A stretch of 64,000 bases of DNA from Chrysomallon squamiferum (Eukaryota; Mollusca; Gastropoda; Neomphalida; Peltospiridae), in NCBI GenBank assembly GCA_012295275.1, contig CM022665.1, positions 4,066,167 to 4,130,166 of the forward strand, written 5' to 3'. Within the stretch, counting starts at the first letter, position 1. Each line of letters opens with the position of its first letter. Below, in pieces: positions 46,984-61,674 of this stretch. The notes below the pieces were generated by a model that saw nothing but the letters and a program-made list of their open reading frames with translations, was not told the DNA's origin and searched no databases. Both the position numbers and the translations under genes were made by a program.

Positions 46984-47640
46984 GTTTTTTTTAATCTTTA
47001 TTTTTCTCTGCTTTTTCTTGTCACGTCTTCACACTTTCAACATTCCGACATCAAACTGATCGTGTCAATGCAGACATTTCACAGGGTTTTTTTTGAGGAA
47101 AATTTAATTTTTTTTTTTTTAAATTCACCGGGTTTTTCTTCCCTCTTTAAAAGATATCCTCACACATTTAGAAATGCATTGTCCATGACAACGGATCGTC
47201 ACTGTTTGTATACATTTCACTGAAAGTGACACAGATGAATAAGGAAGAGCCTACATTTGTTGGCGACAAAAACTAAATGTGGACGAGTTCATTTTCTCAC
47301 GTCTGTCATTTTTTTTCCCTGACTCGCGGGTCGAATTTTGTCAAAGCGAAAACATAAACATGCTTTTACCATTCTTTCTTTCTTACTTTCCTCACATTAA
47401 AAAAAAAAAAAAACCCGTTCACGAGTATAAAATAATATTATGATCGTATATGTAATTTTTCTTTTTTTTTTTTTTTTTTTTGGACCCTTATATAACAGTA
47501 AATAGTCACGGGTGACGATTCGGAACTAATTATAGACTACACGATTTGTTATCTACTCACCCGTAACGCATAACGGGCAGAGTGGGTGTTTATAATTTCT
47601 CTTAACGGTTCTTTTGATGTCGCCGACGATTGCCGCCGTT
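46984..47640 (-). promoter_or_regulatory. Likely KIAA2012 promoter region
   Basis: The stretch upstream of the ATG at 46983 keeps more CpG than its surroundings, for example around 47310-47340 and 47500-47640. ATTGTCCATGACAAC at 47178-47192 is an inverted pair of RFX-like half sites (GTTGTC and ATTGTC) with a 3-base spacer. CCCGTAACGCATAACGGG at about 47561-47578 is a second inverted repeat. The transcription start is not defined. Confidence 0.45.
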
Positions 47641-47975
47641 AAACCCAGTTATCGAATTACTGGCTTATTTATTTATTTGTTTGTTTATGTATTTATTTGT
47701 ATTGGTTGTTTCTTTGTTTCTCCCTTTCTTAGTTTTACTAGCATGGCAAGAAGGCATAGATTACTGAAGAAAACAATGTATCTGATAATATTTTATTTCA
47801 AAATTTATAATTTAATTTAATTAATTAATTTATTTATTTTTAAATTTATTTGTTTGTTTTTCTTTCTTTCTTTTTTTTATTTCTTTTACTAAACAAGGAG
47901 AGGAGACAAAGGACTGAAGAAACAGTGTCTCTTATTTTAGAATTTTATTTATTTATTGTTATTGCTAGTTTATTA

Positions 47976-48013
<38 letters not shown>

Positions 48014-48247
48014 AGTAATTGTAGTAGTAATAGTGGTAGTAATGGTAGCAATAGTAGTAGTAGTAGTAGTAGCTAATAATTTCATTATTTACTTAATATA
48101 TATATATTTTTTAATTATTTATTATTTATTATTTTAAATTTCACTTTCATTTGTATGTTTTCATAAAATATAAACAATATAAATATTATGATAGTTGTTT
48201 TTGAATTTATTTAATTAGTTTATTTACTTAGTTTATTAAGTTTAATT

Positions 48248-48286
<39 letters not shown>

Positions 48287-48854
48287 TATATTTAATTATT
48301 ATGTGTTTTTTCTAAATTATTATTCTTTTTGTTCCTATTTTTTTGTTCTTTTCTTCTTATAATCTTATTTTTTTTATTACTTTTTTTTCTGTTATTGATA
48401 ATTTTTTACTTTATTTTTATCTACATTTATAAAATATTATTTAACAGAAATTTATATTTTGTTTTCTTTTATTTATATAAAATATTGCATAACAGGCTGG
48501 TGTTTTATAATTAAAGTTTTACTGAGCCTTACACTAATAACATTATTACACACACCAGAATCAATAATGTAAACAAACTGCTGAACTATTTGCAAACCAG
48601 CCTGTGCTCTACAACTGATTTATGAAAGGTTGTGGAGTGTATTTTTTTTCTGTCTATGGGAGTGTGCATATAAAAAAAAGCCTTGCTCCTAAACAAAAAA
48701 GAATAACCCATAATATGGCTTCATCAGTCTTCTCTTTCATAATCTGTTTTATCCTTAATTTATAACAGATGTACATGTCATCACAAATTATATTATTTTT
48801 TATTTTATTTTTTATTTTTTTATTTATTATTTATCATCATTAAGCCATCTCTTT

Positions 48855-49025
48855 TATACAGTCAAAACCTGTTTTTCACTCTAATCAGATATTCAACTAC
48901 ATTCAGAAGACAATAACAAAAAACTATTTCAGCAAATGCAGTCAATGTCACCAGACTAAAACATAGTCATTCAAATCAATGAATGTTACCAGATTCATAG
49001 TCAACCCTATCAATAAATGTTTCTT
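48855..49025. repeat. Dispersed repeat, copy 2
   Basis: TATACAGTCAAAACCTGTTT and later blocks match 44298-44525 in the same order and orientation, at perhaps 75-80% identity by eye. Confidence 0.6.
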
Positions 49026-50481
49026 CAGTATTACAACAGTTAAGTCACTTATGTTAAGACTGGAAGGATCTGAGATCAGATCCTGGTACTGACTACAAAA
49101 CTGTGATGTCTGGATTACTGTGAAACAAAAATACTATCTTCTCTTCAACTAGTATTGAAAATAGTGAGAAACAAGGATTACATTTTCATGTCTGATGTTC
49201 TTGTAACTTCAGTGCATGTAAGCTATTTAAAATGGTTTACTGAATTGTATTTGAATGTCAGAATAGAATGCTATTAATAATAATTGAAAATAATAATAAT
49301 AATAACAACAATAGTAAATTGAACAAATAACATTAATAAATAGTATACTACTACTACTACTACTAATAATAATAATAATAATAATAATCATCATCATAAT
49401 AATAATTGAAAATAATAATAACAATAGTAATAACTGAAAATAATAATAACAATAGTAATAACTGAAAATAATAATAATAATGATGATGATAATAATAACA
49501 GTAATAACAGTAATAATAATAATTTGTAGATACTTTATAATCAGTGGCTGAGATCAGTCTTTGATGGATATTTGCACAAGGGTGATACTTACAGAAACTG
49601 AATACCTACATGGAAGAAGTATTTAATTAATAAATTACATTCTTAACTGTAATACATGGGAGTAAATGTTTTTAAGAGTGCTGCCAGATTACATTTTCTT
49701 TCACAGGCAGAAACAGATAATTATAAAATAATTAATAACATGTACTTAATAACTAATTGCTTTAGTTAGTGCAAAAAAGATTGCACATGTCTTAGCTATT
49801 GGTAGCTAACATGTTATTGAATTATGGCTCAAAGGAATATCTGATGGCATTAAAGAAGGGTTTAAATATATTTTGTATTTTGTCCAAGTTACTGTTTTGT
49901 TTGATATTAGTGATAAATCTTTGTTTTTTAATAAAATACAGCCTCACCAAGTTGCAATGAAACTGAAATGTGAAGCTTTATCACAGAAATGTAAAAAAAT
50001 CCCTGACAGACTGAGTACATGGGACTCGTGCCATGTTTTATTTTTTTTTTTTTTTTTAAATTTAAATTTATATTTATTTATTTATTTATTTTGTATATTT
50101 ATTGGTTTGTTTACTGATTTATTGATTTTTTATTTTTATTTTACTGGAGATTATTTTAAAGGATTTTTAAATTTTTTTTTTCTACCAAACATAATAAAAC
50201 TAAGAAGATCAGCATCTGCTTTTATTATCAAAGACAGACTACTGATAACAGAGTCTTGTTAAAGTATACCAAAGGCACATAGACTATTTAAATAAACAAC
50301 CTGAAATACACTTTAAGGGTTTCTAGCACATATTTTGTATCAGTCAGGTGAGGAAAAAAGGAAAAAGAATGGTGTTGAACAAGTAACATAAACCTAATTT
50401 TTGAGAAAATTTAATATTAACAAAGTTAGCAAACATGGCAGACTGACAGTTGTACTTTTTGTGATAGTTTCCCCTGTTTTA

Positions 50482-50526
<45 letters not shown>

Positions 50527-50619
50527 CATTTTTATTACTGTTATTGTTATTATTGTTATTGTTATTGTTCTTACTATTATTGTTGTTGTTAATATTATCC
50601 TTCTTATTGTTGTTATCAC

Positions 50620-50683
<64 letters not shown>

Positions 50684-51004
50684 CAAATAATAGTGTCTTC
50701 CAGATAGTTTTTAACTATGTTGTTTTGTTGTTATATTTCATTACTTGTCCAGAGTAGATGGCAATAAAACTGTGTAAAACATAACATCCAGAATATATTT
50801 AGACTGTTTTCTTTGTATCACCACTGGTTACACTTTAATATGAGTATTAAGTTAATCTAATACAAATTCAATGTTTTCTTGTTTTTAATGATTAACAGTA
50901 GCATTGTGATTGAACACAAGTAGCATTGTAATTGAACATTTTCTTTCTCAGACCTTTTCATTACAAAATAAAAACCTAATAAGTATTTACACATACATTT
51001 AAAG

Positions 51005-51045
<41 letters not shown>

Positions 51046-51642
51046 ACATCATGAAAAGACAATAAACAAATATTTATTCATTAATCCTGCCACAAAAGAC
51101 AATAACCTTTGGCATTACACAAACAAACCCTTCAAATCATTTTTGAAAAATTACATTCAATATAAATTATGGAAATATGTATTAAACATTCCAGATAGTA
51201 ATAAATGCAAGTGATTTATGTATCTTAAAGGGAAATGTTGTTAATTTTGTGCTTAGTCAGTGCATTCCAGGTGGTATTCTACACCTTGTACCAGACTCTG
51301 CTGGGTACAAATCCATGTTTTATCTCATCCCATTAAACCTACAGTGGATGTCTAATAATATTATATTCCATTGTGTTGGATATTTTGTTAATCTATCACT
51401 GTTCTGAATAAATAAAACATGAGATGCATTTGGGAAAATTATATTAATGTCTGCTTCCATAAATTGTATAGAATTTTTTTTTTTTTTTTTTTTTTTGCAT
51501 CTGTAAATTAATTTTTTAAATATTTTTTTATAGTTTTTTTCAATCTTGTTATTGAAAATATTTAATATGAATACATGTCTTGCACAGGGTGACACAAAAG
51601 TCATTTATCATTTAAAAAATTAAAAATTTGTTTTACTTATAA

Positions 51643-51680
<38 letters not shown>

Positions 51681-51762
51681 ACTTCTGTGATATTTAGTAA
51701 AGATTTGGGATATTTACATAACTGATAAAACAGTGAATGTTTTCAATCATATTTCAAGAATG

Positions 51763-52164
51763 ATTATTCCATGCTGCTTACACAAAGAGTATATAACCAT
51801 TAATCTGATGTCAGAAACAGTCCCTTAAGATTCCTGAATGTCTGTAGGTTTTAATTCTTATAACCCACTGAATCTTACACAGTTAGAGATGTAATTCCTT
51901 CAAAATGCACTGCAATGATACAGACTAAAACACTGTAGAATTGATGTTTCTTGGAACTTCTCCAGGACTTTCACATACACATTCAATAGTTTCCTCATTT
52001 CTCAAAGATCATGTGGTCATCCAAACCATAGCATGTCAGAAAAGACCCTTGATTTTTGGAAAAATGTTCAATGACATTTCAGATGGTTGGTTTATCAGGG
52101 ACTGTTTCTGTATTAAAATTGAAATGGCAGCAACAAGTTCTTTGTGTAAGCAAAATGGAATAGT
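51763..52164. mobile_element. Foldback-type element (imperfect ~65-bp inverted arms)
   Basis: TGCTTACACAAAGA (51775-51788) is exactly mirrored by TCTTTGTGTAAGCA (52139-52152), and CAGAAACAGTCCCT (51812-51825) by AGGGACTGTTTCTG (52097-52110). ATTCCA/TGGAAT adds to the outer end. The pairs are nested and similarly spaced, so the arms form one imperfect stem around a loop of about 270 bases. No transposase frame is visible. Confidence 0.6.
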
Positions 52165-53879
52165 TGTTTTCTTTGGTCAGTCTAGTTCATCGCCATGGTA
52201 TATATCTCAAATCTTTGTTACATATCATTGAAAGAAATTGATTTAAATAGGTTATAAATAATAAAAAAAAGGTATTTACTTTTTAAAATGGTAAATCACT
52301 TTTGCACCATACTATGTTTTCCTAGCTTACATATTTTTGACATTTTGTCAAAAAATAAAAAAATAATAAAAATAAAATAAAAATAGATAAATTAAAAAAA
52401 TATAAATAATTATAAATAAATAAAAAATTATATGAAATTAAATAAAATGTCATGCAACTGAAAACCAAAACCTCAAATTCCATTATAAATGTATTTTATT
52501 GTATTTCCAACCACATTTTCATTCATCACAACTGCAACAAAATATTCTCAATATAAAAATAATACATGAACAAATTTTAATTATAATAATTGTATTTAAT
52601 TTCCTTTTTCCCAATGGCAATAATTATAAAAAAAAATATTGATGCATATATAGTTATAACAAGTATCATAAACTTGTGAAATATGATTGACTTGTAACAG
52701 AAGTAAAATATTGTTGATAGTTTTGAGTGTTTTAAATCAATTTCAGTAGCTTTTTTCTTTTTTACTTATTTTTTCATTTGTATTTTATTTTATTTATTTA
52801 TTTGTTTTCTTTTTCTAAAAAAAATAAATAAAATATAGAAATTAACTATATCAGATCAAAATTTTATGCAAACAGATTTTTTTCTCTCAAGCTTGTACTT
52901 TTAACCTAATAAACACATTTAATTAATTACATAATGAAATTATTATTAATAGAAATAATTATATTTTAATATATATACTGTCCCATTGTTTATTTTACAT
53001 AATAAACACATTTATTAATTATTTCAAGATGAAATTGTTATTGACATATATATGTATATACTTACATATATGCATACAGTGTCACTGTGCATTTTATTTA
53101 ACACATTTATTATTTACAAAAATATTGTATACATATATTAATACATTTTAGCTGGAATAACATTAAAATCACAAAAATATTTTATTTTTTTTCTAATCTG
53201 GCTAAATTCAAATGAAAGAAAAAATCAAAATAAAATAAATCACAGTGGTTAAATATAATCAACCATGTCAGTAAATGACACAATCAATCAATCGATCAAT
53301 CAATCAATCAATCAACTAATCAGTCAATCAGTGAAGCAAGCTATCATATGAGACATGTTCACCTCCAGCGAGGGTTCAGGCATGTTTGTCTTGGGCACAC
53401 AGCACCAGAAGCCTCATTGTTTTGTCAAAGATTGTGTTGATATGTCAGAAGATTAAACATAAAAATATTTATTAAAAATGCAGAAGATGAATGATTAAAT
53501 AAAATATTTTATTTTTTCATTTATCAGTTCAGTAACCCATTTGTAATATGAATGAAAATCTCACAGTTCAGGATATATTAAAAACTGCAGTATTTCATAT
53601 TCTTTAGCTATGTTATTATTATTAGTAGTAGTAGTAGTAGTAGTATTACTGTTGTTGTTGTTGTATTATTGTTGGTGGTGTTATTGTTATTATTAAATAG
53701 TGTGTACTATTCATTAAAATGATTCATATAATTAACAATATAATTAACACTGCTGAATTCTGATTTAACCTCACAGGAATTATTCTATACATAAACTCAA
53801 CAGACACCTAAATGTGACAGTTTATTCTTAATATTATAAAATTCACAGTGATTTATAAATTTAACATTTCATCTGAAGT

Positions 53880-54120
53880 CATATGGAGTGAGGACATATA
53901 ATGTGCAACTGTAAAATGAAGGTATACAGTGTATAACTGTAAATTTAATTATAAAATGTATAACATTAAAGTGGAGAAATACAATATATAACTGTAAATG
54001 ACAGTATGCAATGTATAACTGTAAATGACAGTATGCAATGTATAATTATAAAATGAAGGTACAGTGTATAACTGTAAAATGAAATTCTACAATGTATAAC
54101 TGTAAAACTGTAAAATATTG
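53880..54120. repeat. ~28-bp tandem repeat
   Basis: About eight variants of ACAATGTATAACTGTAAATG with AATGAAGGTA/ACAGTATGC variants. Confidence 0.85.
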
Positions 54121-55365
54121 TACAAATTGGTATATTTTTTAAAGTGTTTAGTATGCAGTGTAGAACAAGTGGTCTACATACATTCTGTATACTGCCAAGT
54201 GTGTAATAAGCAACCTTTGCTAACAATAAATTTGACAATAAAATTTAAAGTTTAATGTAATCACTGAGTAAAATCAATGGCAAGGTTGCCATATCTTTCA
54301 GTTTATAATTTATTATTATTCTGTTTTTAAATTTTACAATATTTTTCTACTTCAGTGAACAAAATAATGTCAATATTAGAAAAAAGAAAGAAAAAGATAT
54401 AAAAGGTAAAATAGCAACCTGTATGGTTTTTGTGGGTGTGTGCTATCATATTAATGTCACAATTTATTGTCAATTAGATATCACTATCACTTGAAAATAT
54501 ATCAGATGTATATACAAGACCTTTGTTCACACCACATTCAAGTACATATAAACACACATCATAAAACCAAGACAAACAATTCTGAGACAAAGACTAACAA
54601 ACAATAACAAAATTTATGTAACTGAGACAGATTCATATGTACAGTTTTCAACAGCTCTACATGTAAGTATATTCCAAGGGGCTAACATAATGTGACATAC
54701 AAAAATCTATAAGAACAAATGAAGAGGTTTTTACAGAATGGATGCTTATGGGGATGAAAGATCCATAAAATATTCAAAAGTCTAATTTCTATATTGGAAA
54801 GAGAACTTTATAGTGAATGACAGCCATGTTAAAATAATGATCTGATTGAGTTATCTGAAAATTATTCATTCATTACAATATACAGTATATTATCTTCATA
54901 TGAGAATAAATGTACATGTATATGAGTGTATCACATATGTATTCAAATATTCTTTGTGAAGATAACTTAATAAATTGTAATATTCAACACATTGAATAAA
55001 AATAATTAAAACCTTATATGCATCTTGACATTAAGCAATTGTTTTAGTTCTGGTGAAACATAATGAAATAGTAAGAATATCTTCTACAGTTACATAACTG
55101 ACTAATATATAACTGTATATGTGTGCTTATCATAGACATTAAAACTGAATACATTTACACGATTATCTTAGTTTGTTTGATCACCTCAACAAAGGACCCA
55201 TCTTAAGGTTATATTTTCTTTTTTTCTCAACAACAAAATAAAACTGATATACATATGAAATGTAATTATTTGTGTAATGAAACATTTCTCTAACCATCTG
55301 ATAAAATACAGATGGAGTAGAAATGTTTAAAGGAAAACAATGAAATAATAATAATAATAACAGTA

Positions 55366-55398
<33 letters not shown>

Positions 55399-56422
55399 GC
55401 AGCAACAATAATAACAAAAAAATAAGAACAATGGGAAAAATTATGAATACAAAGAACACAAAGACAGTTTGAAATATATTAAAGATGTGATGAAATACAA
55501 TATTATGCAACAATATTATAACAATGACTTATTAACGATATGTCATATGTGACTGAAATATATTTATAATTTTAAATCTTATATACATAATGAAAGTATT
55601 ACATACCAATGAGCAATGAACAAAAATCACAACCTGCACACAAATTAAATATTTAAAAATAACAATAATATATACACCTTTCAGAATCTGTGTATCTAAA
55701 ACAGACAATATCTGTGTCAGTTGTGATGTAATATATTTTCTTTATAATACCCGAACAGCCTGTAATATTAATATTAATATATTAGATGCAGAGAAAACTT
55801 TCTGATATGAATTTATCATTAAGACCATTTGTGAAAATCCACTAATTTAAATATAAATAAGAGGTTTAATTTTTGTTTTCTTTCTAAACATTAAGTATCA
55901 ATATTGAACAATATTAAACTGAGACAGATTTATAAAAATCAACAATTTAAATATGTATAATAGAGTCTAATTTTTAATATATATATATATATATGTTTAT
56001 ATTATTATTATTATTTTTTATTTTTTTTGCTGAGAACATTGAAAATAATCTTAAAGTTAACTTGGAGACCATTTTAAAAAACTAACTTATTTTAATATTT
56101 ATAATGACTTCTTCTTAATTTTAATTTTTTTTAATCTACCTGTTTTGAAACACACACAACCTGATACATATATGTACAAAATAACAAAACAAAACTATCA
56201 AATTTTAAACTTTTCAGTTCAGACAAACATTTATCATGAGACCTTTTAAAGGAATAACAATACATGATTACATACATTTCATTCTGTTTGAATGTGTGGT
56301 TTATATATAAACATACACAGTAAAAACAATATACTCAGATCATGCATCTTTGTTATATCATATCAAAATTATTTAAATAACCTATGTCTTATGTTTTTTT
56401 TAATTATCTAGATAGTATACAA

Positions 56423-56424
<2 letters not shown>

Positions 56425-56468
<44 letters not shown>
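56425..56468. repeat. (CA)n microsatellite
   Basis: Pure CA run of more than 40 bases. Confidence 0.95.
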
Positions 56469-56473
<5 letters not shown>

Positions 56474-57521
56474 CGTATGTACATACATAGTACATACATA
56501 CATATTTACATAAATCCATAATATATGTATACGTAGATATGTATATGTACATACAAATATATATATATATATATGTACATATACATACTTGGAAACATAC
56601 ATACATATCTGTGTACATAATATGTAACACCACTGAATATATATATATATATATATATCATACATACAAATATATATATATATATATCTTCAACATATAC
56701 ATACTTATCAAACACTAACATAATTTGAATTAAAGTAATTTCTTAAACAAAAATGATAACAGAAATGATTTGTTTTATAAATTATTTCACAGCCGAAATG
56801 ATGTTTTAAATAAACCTGTTTAAAATAATATTTTAGAATTCTTATACATCAGTATAAAATATCATTTTAAATTTATTTTTTTTTTTACATCAGTTAATAT
56901 CATTTTAAATATTTTTTTTTTTTTTTAGCCCTCTCTGATAAACACTGTGTATTTTTTTTTTCCAAAATAAAAGTGATAAAATGTTCCCATCTCTTTAGCA
57001 TCTACACATCATGCTTTAACAGTGCTAACAAAAAAAATGATGTGAATAAGACCCCAGGAAACATCACTGCAGCTGTTGTTAAGCATTTAAACTGATCATA
57101 TTACCATTATAAAAACTTGCATATAAAAACTGTGCATTCGTATCAGCTTAGATTTAGTCGCAATTAATGACAAACATCAACAAGTTTTAAGATAAATATA
57201 AAACAATTTAATTATAAAAAAAAGACATATAAATCTTCTTGTTTCTTTAATTGTTCATCTAAAATGAAGCACTAACCATATTTTTGCAAGACATAAAATT
57301 AAACTGCCTGCATTATATTATTTCTTAGCTGTCGGAGTAGGGACAGTTTATCTACATAAGCTACACAAAAATAAATAAAATGCAAATAAACTTAGCAGCA
57401 GTACAATATTAATGGTTCTGATTCATAAAAGGGGAAATGGTTTAGTGGTTTGAAAATAACTTTTTTTTGTCTTTAAATGAACAATATATTAAAAAAATAT
57501 AAAAATGGTTATGATATGGTA

Positions 57522-57529
<8 letters not shown>

Positions 57530-57606
<77 letters not shown>
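57530..57606. repeat. (GA)n microsatellite
   Basis: Pure GA run of about 70 bases in the likely TMTC2 3' UTR or flank, on the strand opposite to transcription. Confidence 0.95.
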
Positions 57607-57802
57607 TAAAAGGAGAAAAAAAGTAAGAAAATTTCTAACAAAGAGATCATTATGAGATGTGGATTGTATATTAAAATTTTAAATTCTACATTTTAGCTCA
57701 ATTTGTACAGTATAGTTTTAAAAATACCATCTTTTTTATAACAAGTTCAAAACAATGTTTTTAACATAACAAAATGAAAGACATCCTAAATTTTAATAAT
57801 GC

Positions 57803-58871
57803 CTATCTCTGGTTTTTCTTGGATGTTGAATATTTTCTGGATATTATGAGATTCCTCAGTTTCTGTAGATTTGTTTTTGTCATTTCATCGTCTGGTTTTA
57901 ACTTAAGAGCTTCCAAGTAGCTCATCTCAGCTTCTTCAAGTTTGTTGTTCATGTGCAACATGGCACCTAAGTTCATGTGGGCTGAGGACAGCTGTAATAA
58001 TAATAATAACAACAATAATAATCATAATAATAATAATAATAACAACAATAATAACCATAATAATAATAATAATAACAACAACATTAATAATAATAATAAT
58101 GATATTAATAACAACAACATTAATAATAATAATAATGATAACAACAACAACAACAACAACAATAATAATCATCATAATAATAATAATAATAATATTAATA
58201 ACAACAACAACAATAATAACAACATTAATAATAATAATATTTATAATAATAACAATAATAATAATAATAATCATAATAATAAACAACAACATTAATAATA
58301 ATAATCATAATAATAATAATAATAACAATAATGATGATAATGATAATGATAATAACAATAATAATAATAATAATGATGATAGCGATAATAATGATGATGA
58401 TGATAATAATAATAATAATAATACAAATTATATTGATAATAATAATGATAACACCTTTATTCAGAGTAACATTAAGGAACATTTTCCTTCTTTTATGTTT
58501 TTTTTTTTTTCAGAACAACAGACAAATACATTAAAAAAAGATGTTTTAGAGTCAAGATGACAGGAACACAAAAGAAATATTAAGACAAAAAAAAAGGGTA
58601 AAGATATAAAGAGAAAACAAAAGAGTGAGGGAGAGTGATAAATACAGAGGCAGAAAGAGAGACAGAAAAAAAGATCCAATGACAGACAGAAAGAGAAAAA
58701 GAAAAAGAGAGAGAGAGAAAGATTCAGAGAGATAAACAAAGAAAGAAATAAAGTGAAAAAACAACTTACTTCTGGTTTCAGTTTTACAGCTTGTCTGTAC
58801 AGATTTTCAGCACCTTCATTGTCTCCTTCATGTCTGCAAATTTAAAAATATTATAATTTTCTGCTTGGTTT

Positions 58872-58907
<36 letters not shown>

Positions 58908-61618
58908 TTCTTACTGTAAACATATACATTAGATATACAAAAGCCAATTAAAACTTGCAGGAAGAGATGTAGAAACATGATTTTAAAAAAAAAGAAGAAT
59001 CACCATCATTTTAGTGGGTAAGATTTTCAATATGAAATGGCATAAAACAGGAAAAAGGTACATGGTATTAATTTAAATTTTAAAATAAAGTTTTATGAGT
59101 AAAATTGAAAATGATTATATTTCAGCATAGACTTTAATTTGGTCCATATTTAGAAACAAATTATCATCTGAAGCATGTTTATGGCCACTGAAGATTTAAT
59201 AACATTACAGTCCTTGGCAAAAGATCCAGTGGCAATACTGTTTTACAAACACACTAATTAGTCATACTTTATTATTAGCAAAGGCTGTTTGCTATAATTT
59301 TGTTAAACAATCATTTGGAAATACACTAAATATTTTTAGGCTTTTTATTCTCAGCATGAAATAAATACTTATAGTTTCATATATCTCATCTACTAATACA
59401 CAAAAATTAATATGTCAGTTTCTGTCATGAACTTTATATTTGTTATTAACATCTTACTTTATTTTGAACAATGACAGGACACCAGACCAGTGTAAAACAA
59501 GAAGTTAGGTTGATGCAAAATATATTTGTTGTTTGCATGAGATAATGTTACAAAAATATAAATATCAGCCTCTATAGATCTTAATTATTTTTTTGTTAAA
59601 CAACTGATAAACTTTATTATCAACAAAGTAAACCAGTCACTGGGGCATAGGCAAAGTGTATATTAAAGTTATTTGCTTACATCATAAAAAGAGACAGTGA
59701 AAATGTGATAAAATTACCTAAAAGCATTGGCAGCATTAAAGAGAAGTTCAAAATCTGGTTTTGACTTGGACAGAGCCAACTTGAACATTTTCAAAGATTC
59801 CTTATGTCGTCCAGCCTCTGAATAAAACTGTGCTGTAAAAAAAACAGCATAAGAAAAATCAGTAAACTTGTAAATTAAATATACCTAGCACAACTATTGC
59901 TCATATCTAACACCATTAACCTACCTTTACATACATTTCACCTGTCAACATATAAGAGATACCTCTTTGATATGTTTTTACATAAATCACACATATTACA
60001 ATATAAAGTGATGACATTATTGTTGACTCAACACAAAATATTTTATAATATACATCCACCAAATTAATTTTAAGTACAGGTTGTTTTGGGTTTTTTTATT
60101 AATTAAATTCTTTTGTTTTAGAAAAAAAAAAAAAAAAAAAAAATCTTTTTCTGAATCTTTTAACACTTGTAATTTATTTTCTGGGTAAACAATGATTTTT
60201 AACATAAAAAAATGTGAAATAAAACGAAAAAAAAAAAAAAATGAAATAAAGTCCCACATTTCCAAAATTTAATTTACACAAAAACCCAAATCAAATCTCC
60301 TTGTATTTGAAAAACAAATGTATTTATAAGACTCACTGAAGCAATATTACTGAGATAGATCATTATTTCATTGCTGTTTTTTGTTCTAATTTACATAAAA
60401 ACACTGGTAATGACCTGAGGCATTAACATACAAATGTAATATGTCTGATGTAATTGGCTAAGGTAATTTAAAAACTTTTTCATGTTCATTTATTTTGAAA
60501 TAAATCATTTATTAAAGGTTATTTATAGGCAAAATAATTCAAATAACCATTTGCATATTTTGCACTTACATGACAAAGGTGTTGTACTAAATAAAAAGAT
60601 TAAAATGAAATAGAGAAGAAAGATGAAAAAAAATGAAATAAATAAATAATAAAATTAATTTAGAAATGTCAGTTTGAATAAATAAATAATGAAATTAATT
60701 TCAAAATGCCTATTTGAATAAATAAATAATGAAATTAATTTCTAAATGCCGATTAGAATAAATAAATAATGAAATTAATTTAGAAATGTTGATTTAAATA
60801 AATGAATAAGATAATTCATTTAGAAATGTCCATTTAAAAATCAAAATTATTTTAAAATCATCTGTGTATGTAAAAACAAAAAAAATTTAAAAAGTAAATT
60901 ATAACAACAAAAAAGAAATAATAATAAAATAATAAAGAGAGAAAACTAATTTAGAAATATCAATTTAAGTCTAAGCCATTTAATAATCATTTTTGTATGC
61001 AAAATTTATGTAAAAATGAAACTACATAAAAATACATAATAATAAAAAATGAAATAATTATATGGAATAAATGCAAAGAATCATTTAGAAAATTAAAAAA
61101 AATATATATATATATATTTGTTTAAATATTTTATGACAATTTAAAAAATTCATCCATGATACATGAGATTGTCCAAACTAAAAACAAAAAATTTAACAGA
61201 AACCAAAATAAATAAAATAATTCCAAATTAAATCAACAAAAAAGGAAAATTAATTTAAAAAAAAAAAAAATAAAAATAAATAAATAAATAATAATAATAA
61301 ATTAAAACATTAAATTTTAAACTCTTTTTTAATACAAGGTTTCAAGGAGACTTTCTTACTAATAAATATTTTTTGTCCACAGTGAGAAAATATTATAAAA
61401 CATTTTAATTACCATACCTGCAAATATTATTTATAAACTGAAACTAACCATAGTGGTGTAGCATGCTGCTATCATTGGGATCAAGTTCATAAGCTTTCTT
61501 CAGCCAAGTTTCTGCTTCTTCCAGTTTATTCTAAATAAATAATTTTTAAAATGAAATCCTGCAATGTTTATTGCACCTGAAATGTTTATGTTAATGATAT
61601 TAATGTCCAATCATTTAT

Positions 61619-61674
<56 letters not shown>

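Larger units (their letters stand above)
47641..57802. other. Gene-poor interval between KIAA2012 and TMTC2
   Basis: No gene recognised. It contains AT-rich low-complexity DNA, (ATT)n/(AGT)n at 47980-48072, (ATTT)n at 48250-48290, the dispersed repeat at 48855-49025, (AAT)n at 49280-49520, (ATT)n arrays at 50483-50522 and 50617-50681, A36 and T33 homopolymers near 51005 and 51645, a foldback element at 51763-52164, tandem repeats at 53880-54120, and (CA)n at 56425-56468. The part nearest 57802 is the expected TMTC2 3' UTR. Confidence 0.65.

Noticed and set aside
50426-50690. Open frames of poly-Asn or poly-Leu on both strands, and similar ones at 58000-58480, 39702-40016 and 26181-26501
   Set aside because: Translations of (ATT)n/(AAT)n arrays; no splice context and no composition of a real protein.
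51941-52231. 96-residue plus-strand frame
   Set aside because: Lies in the foldback element, resembles no family and has no splice or regulatory context.
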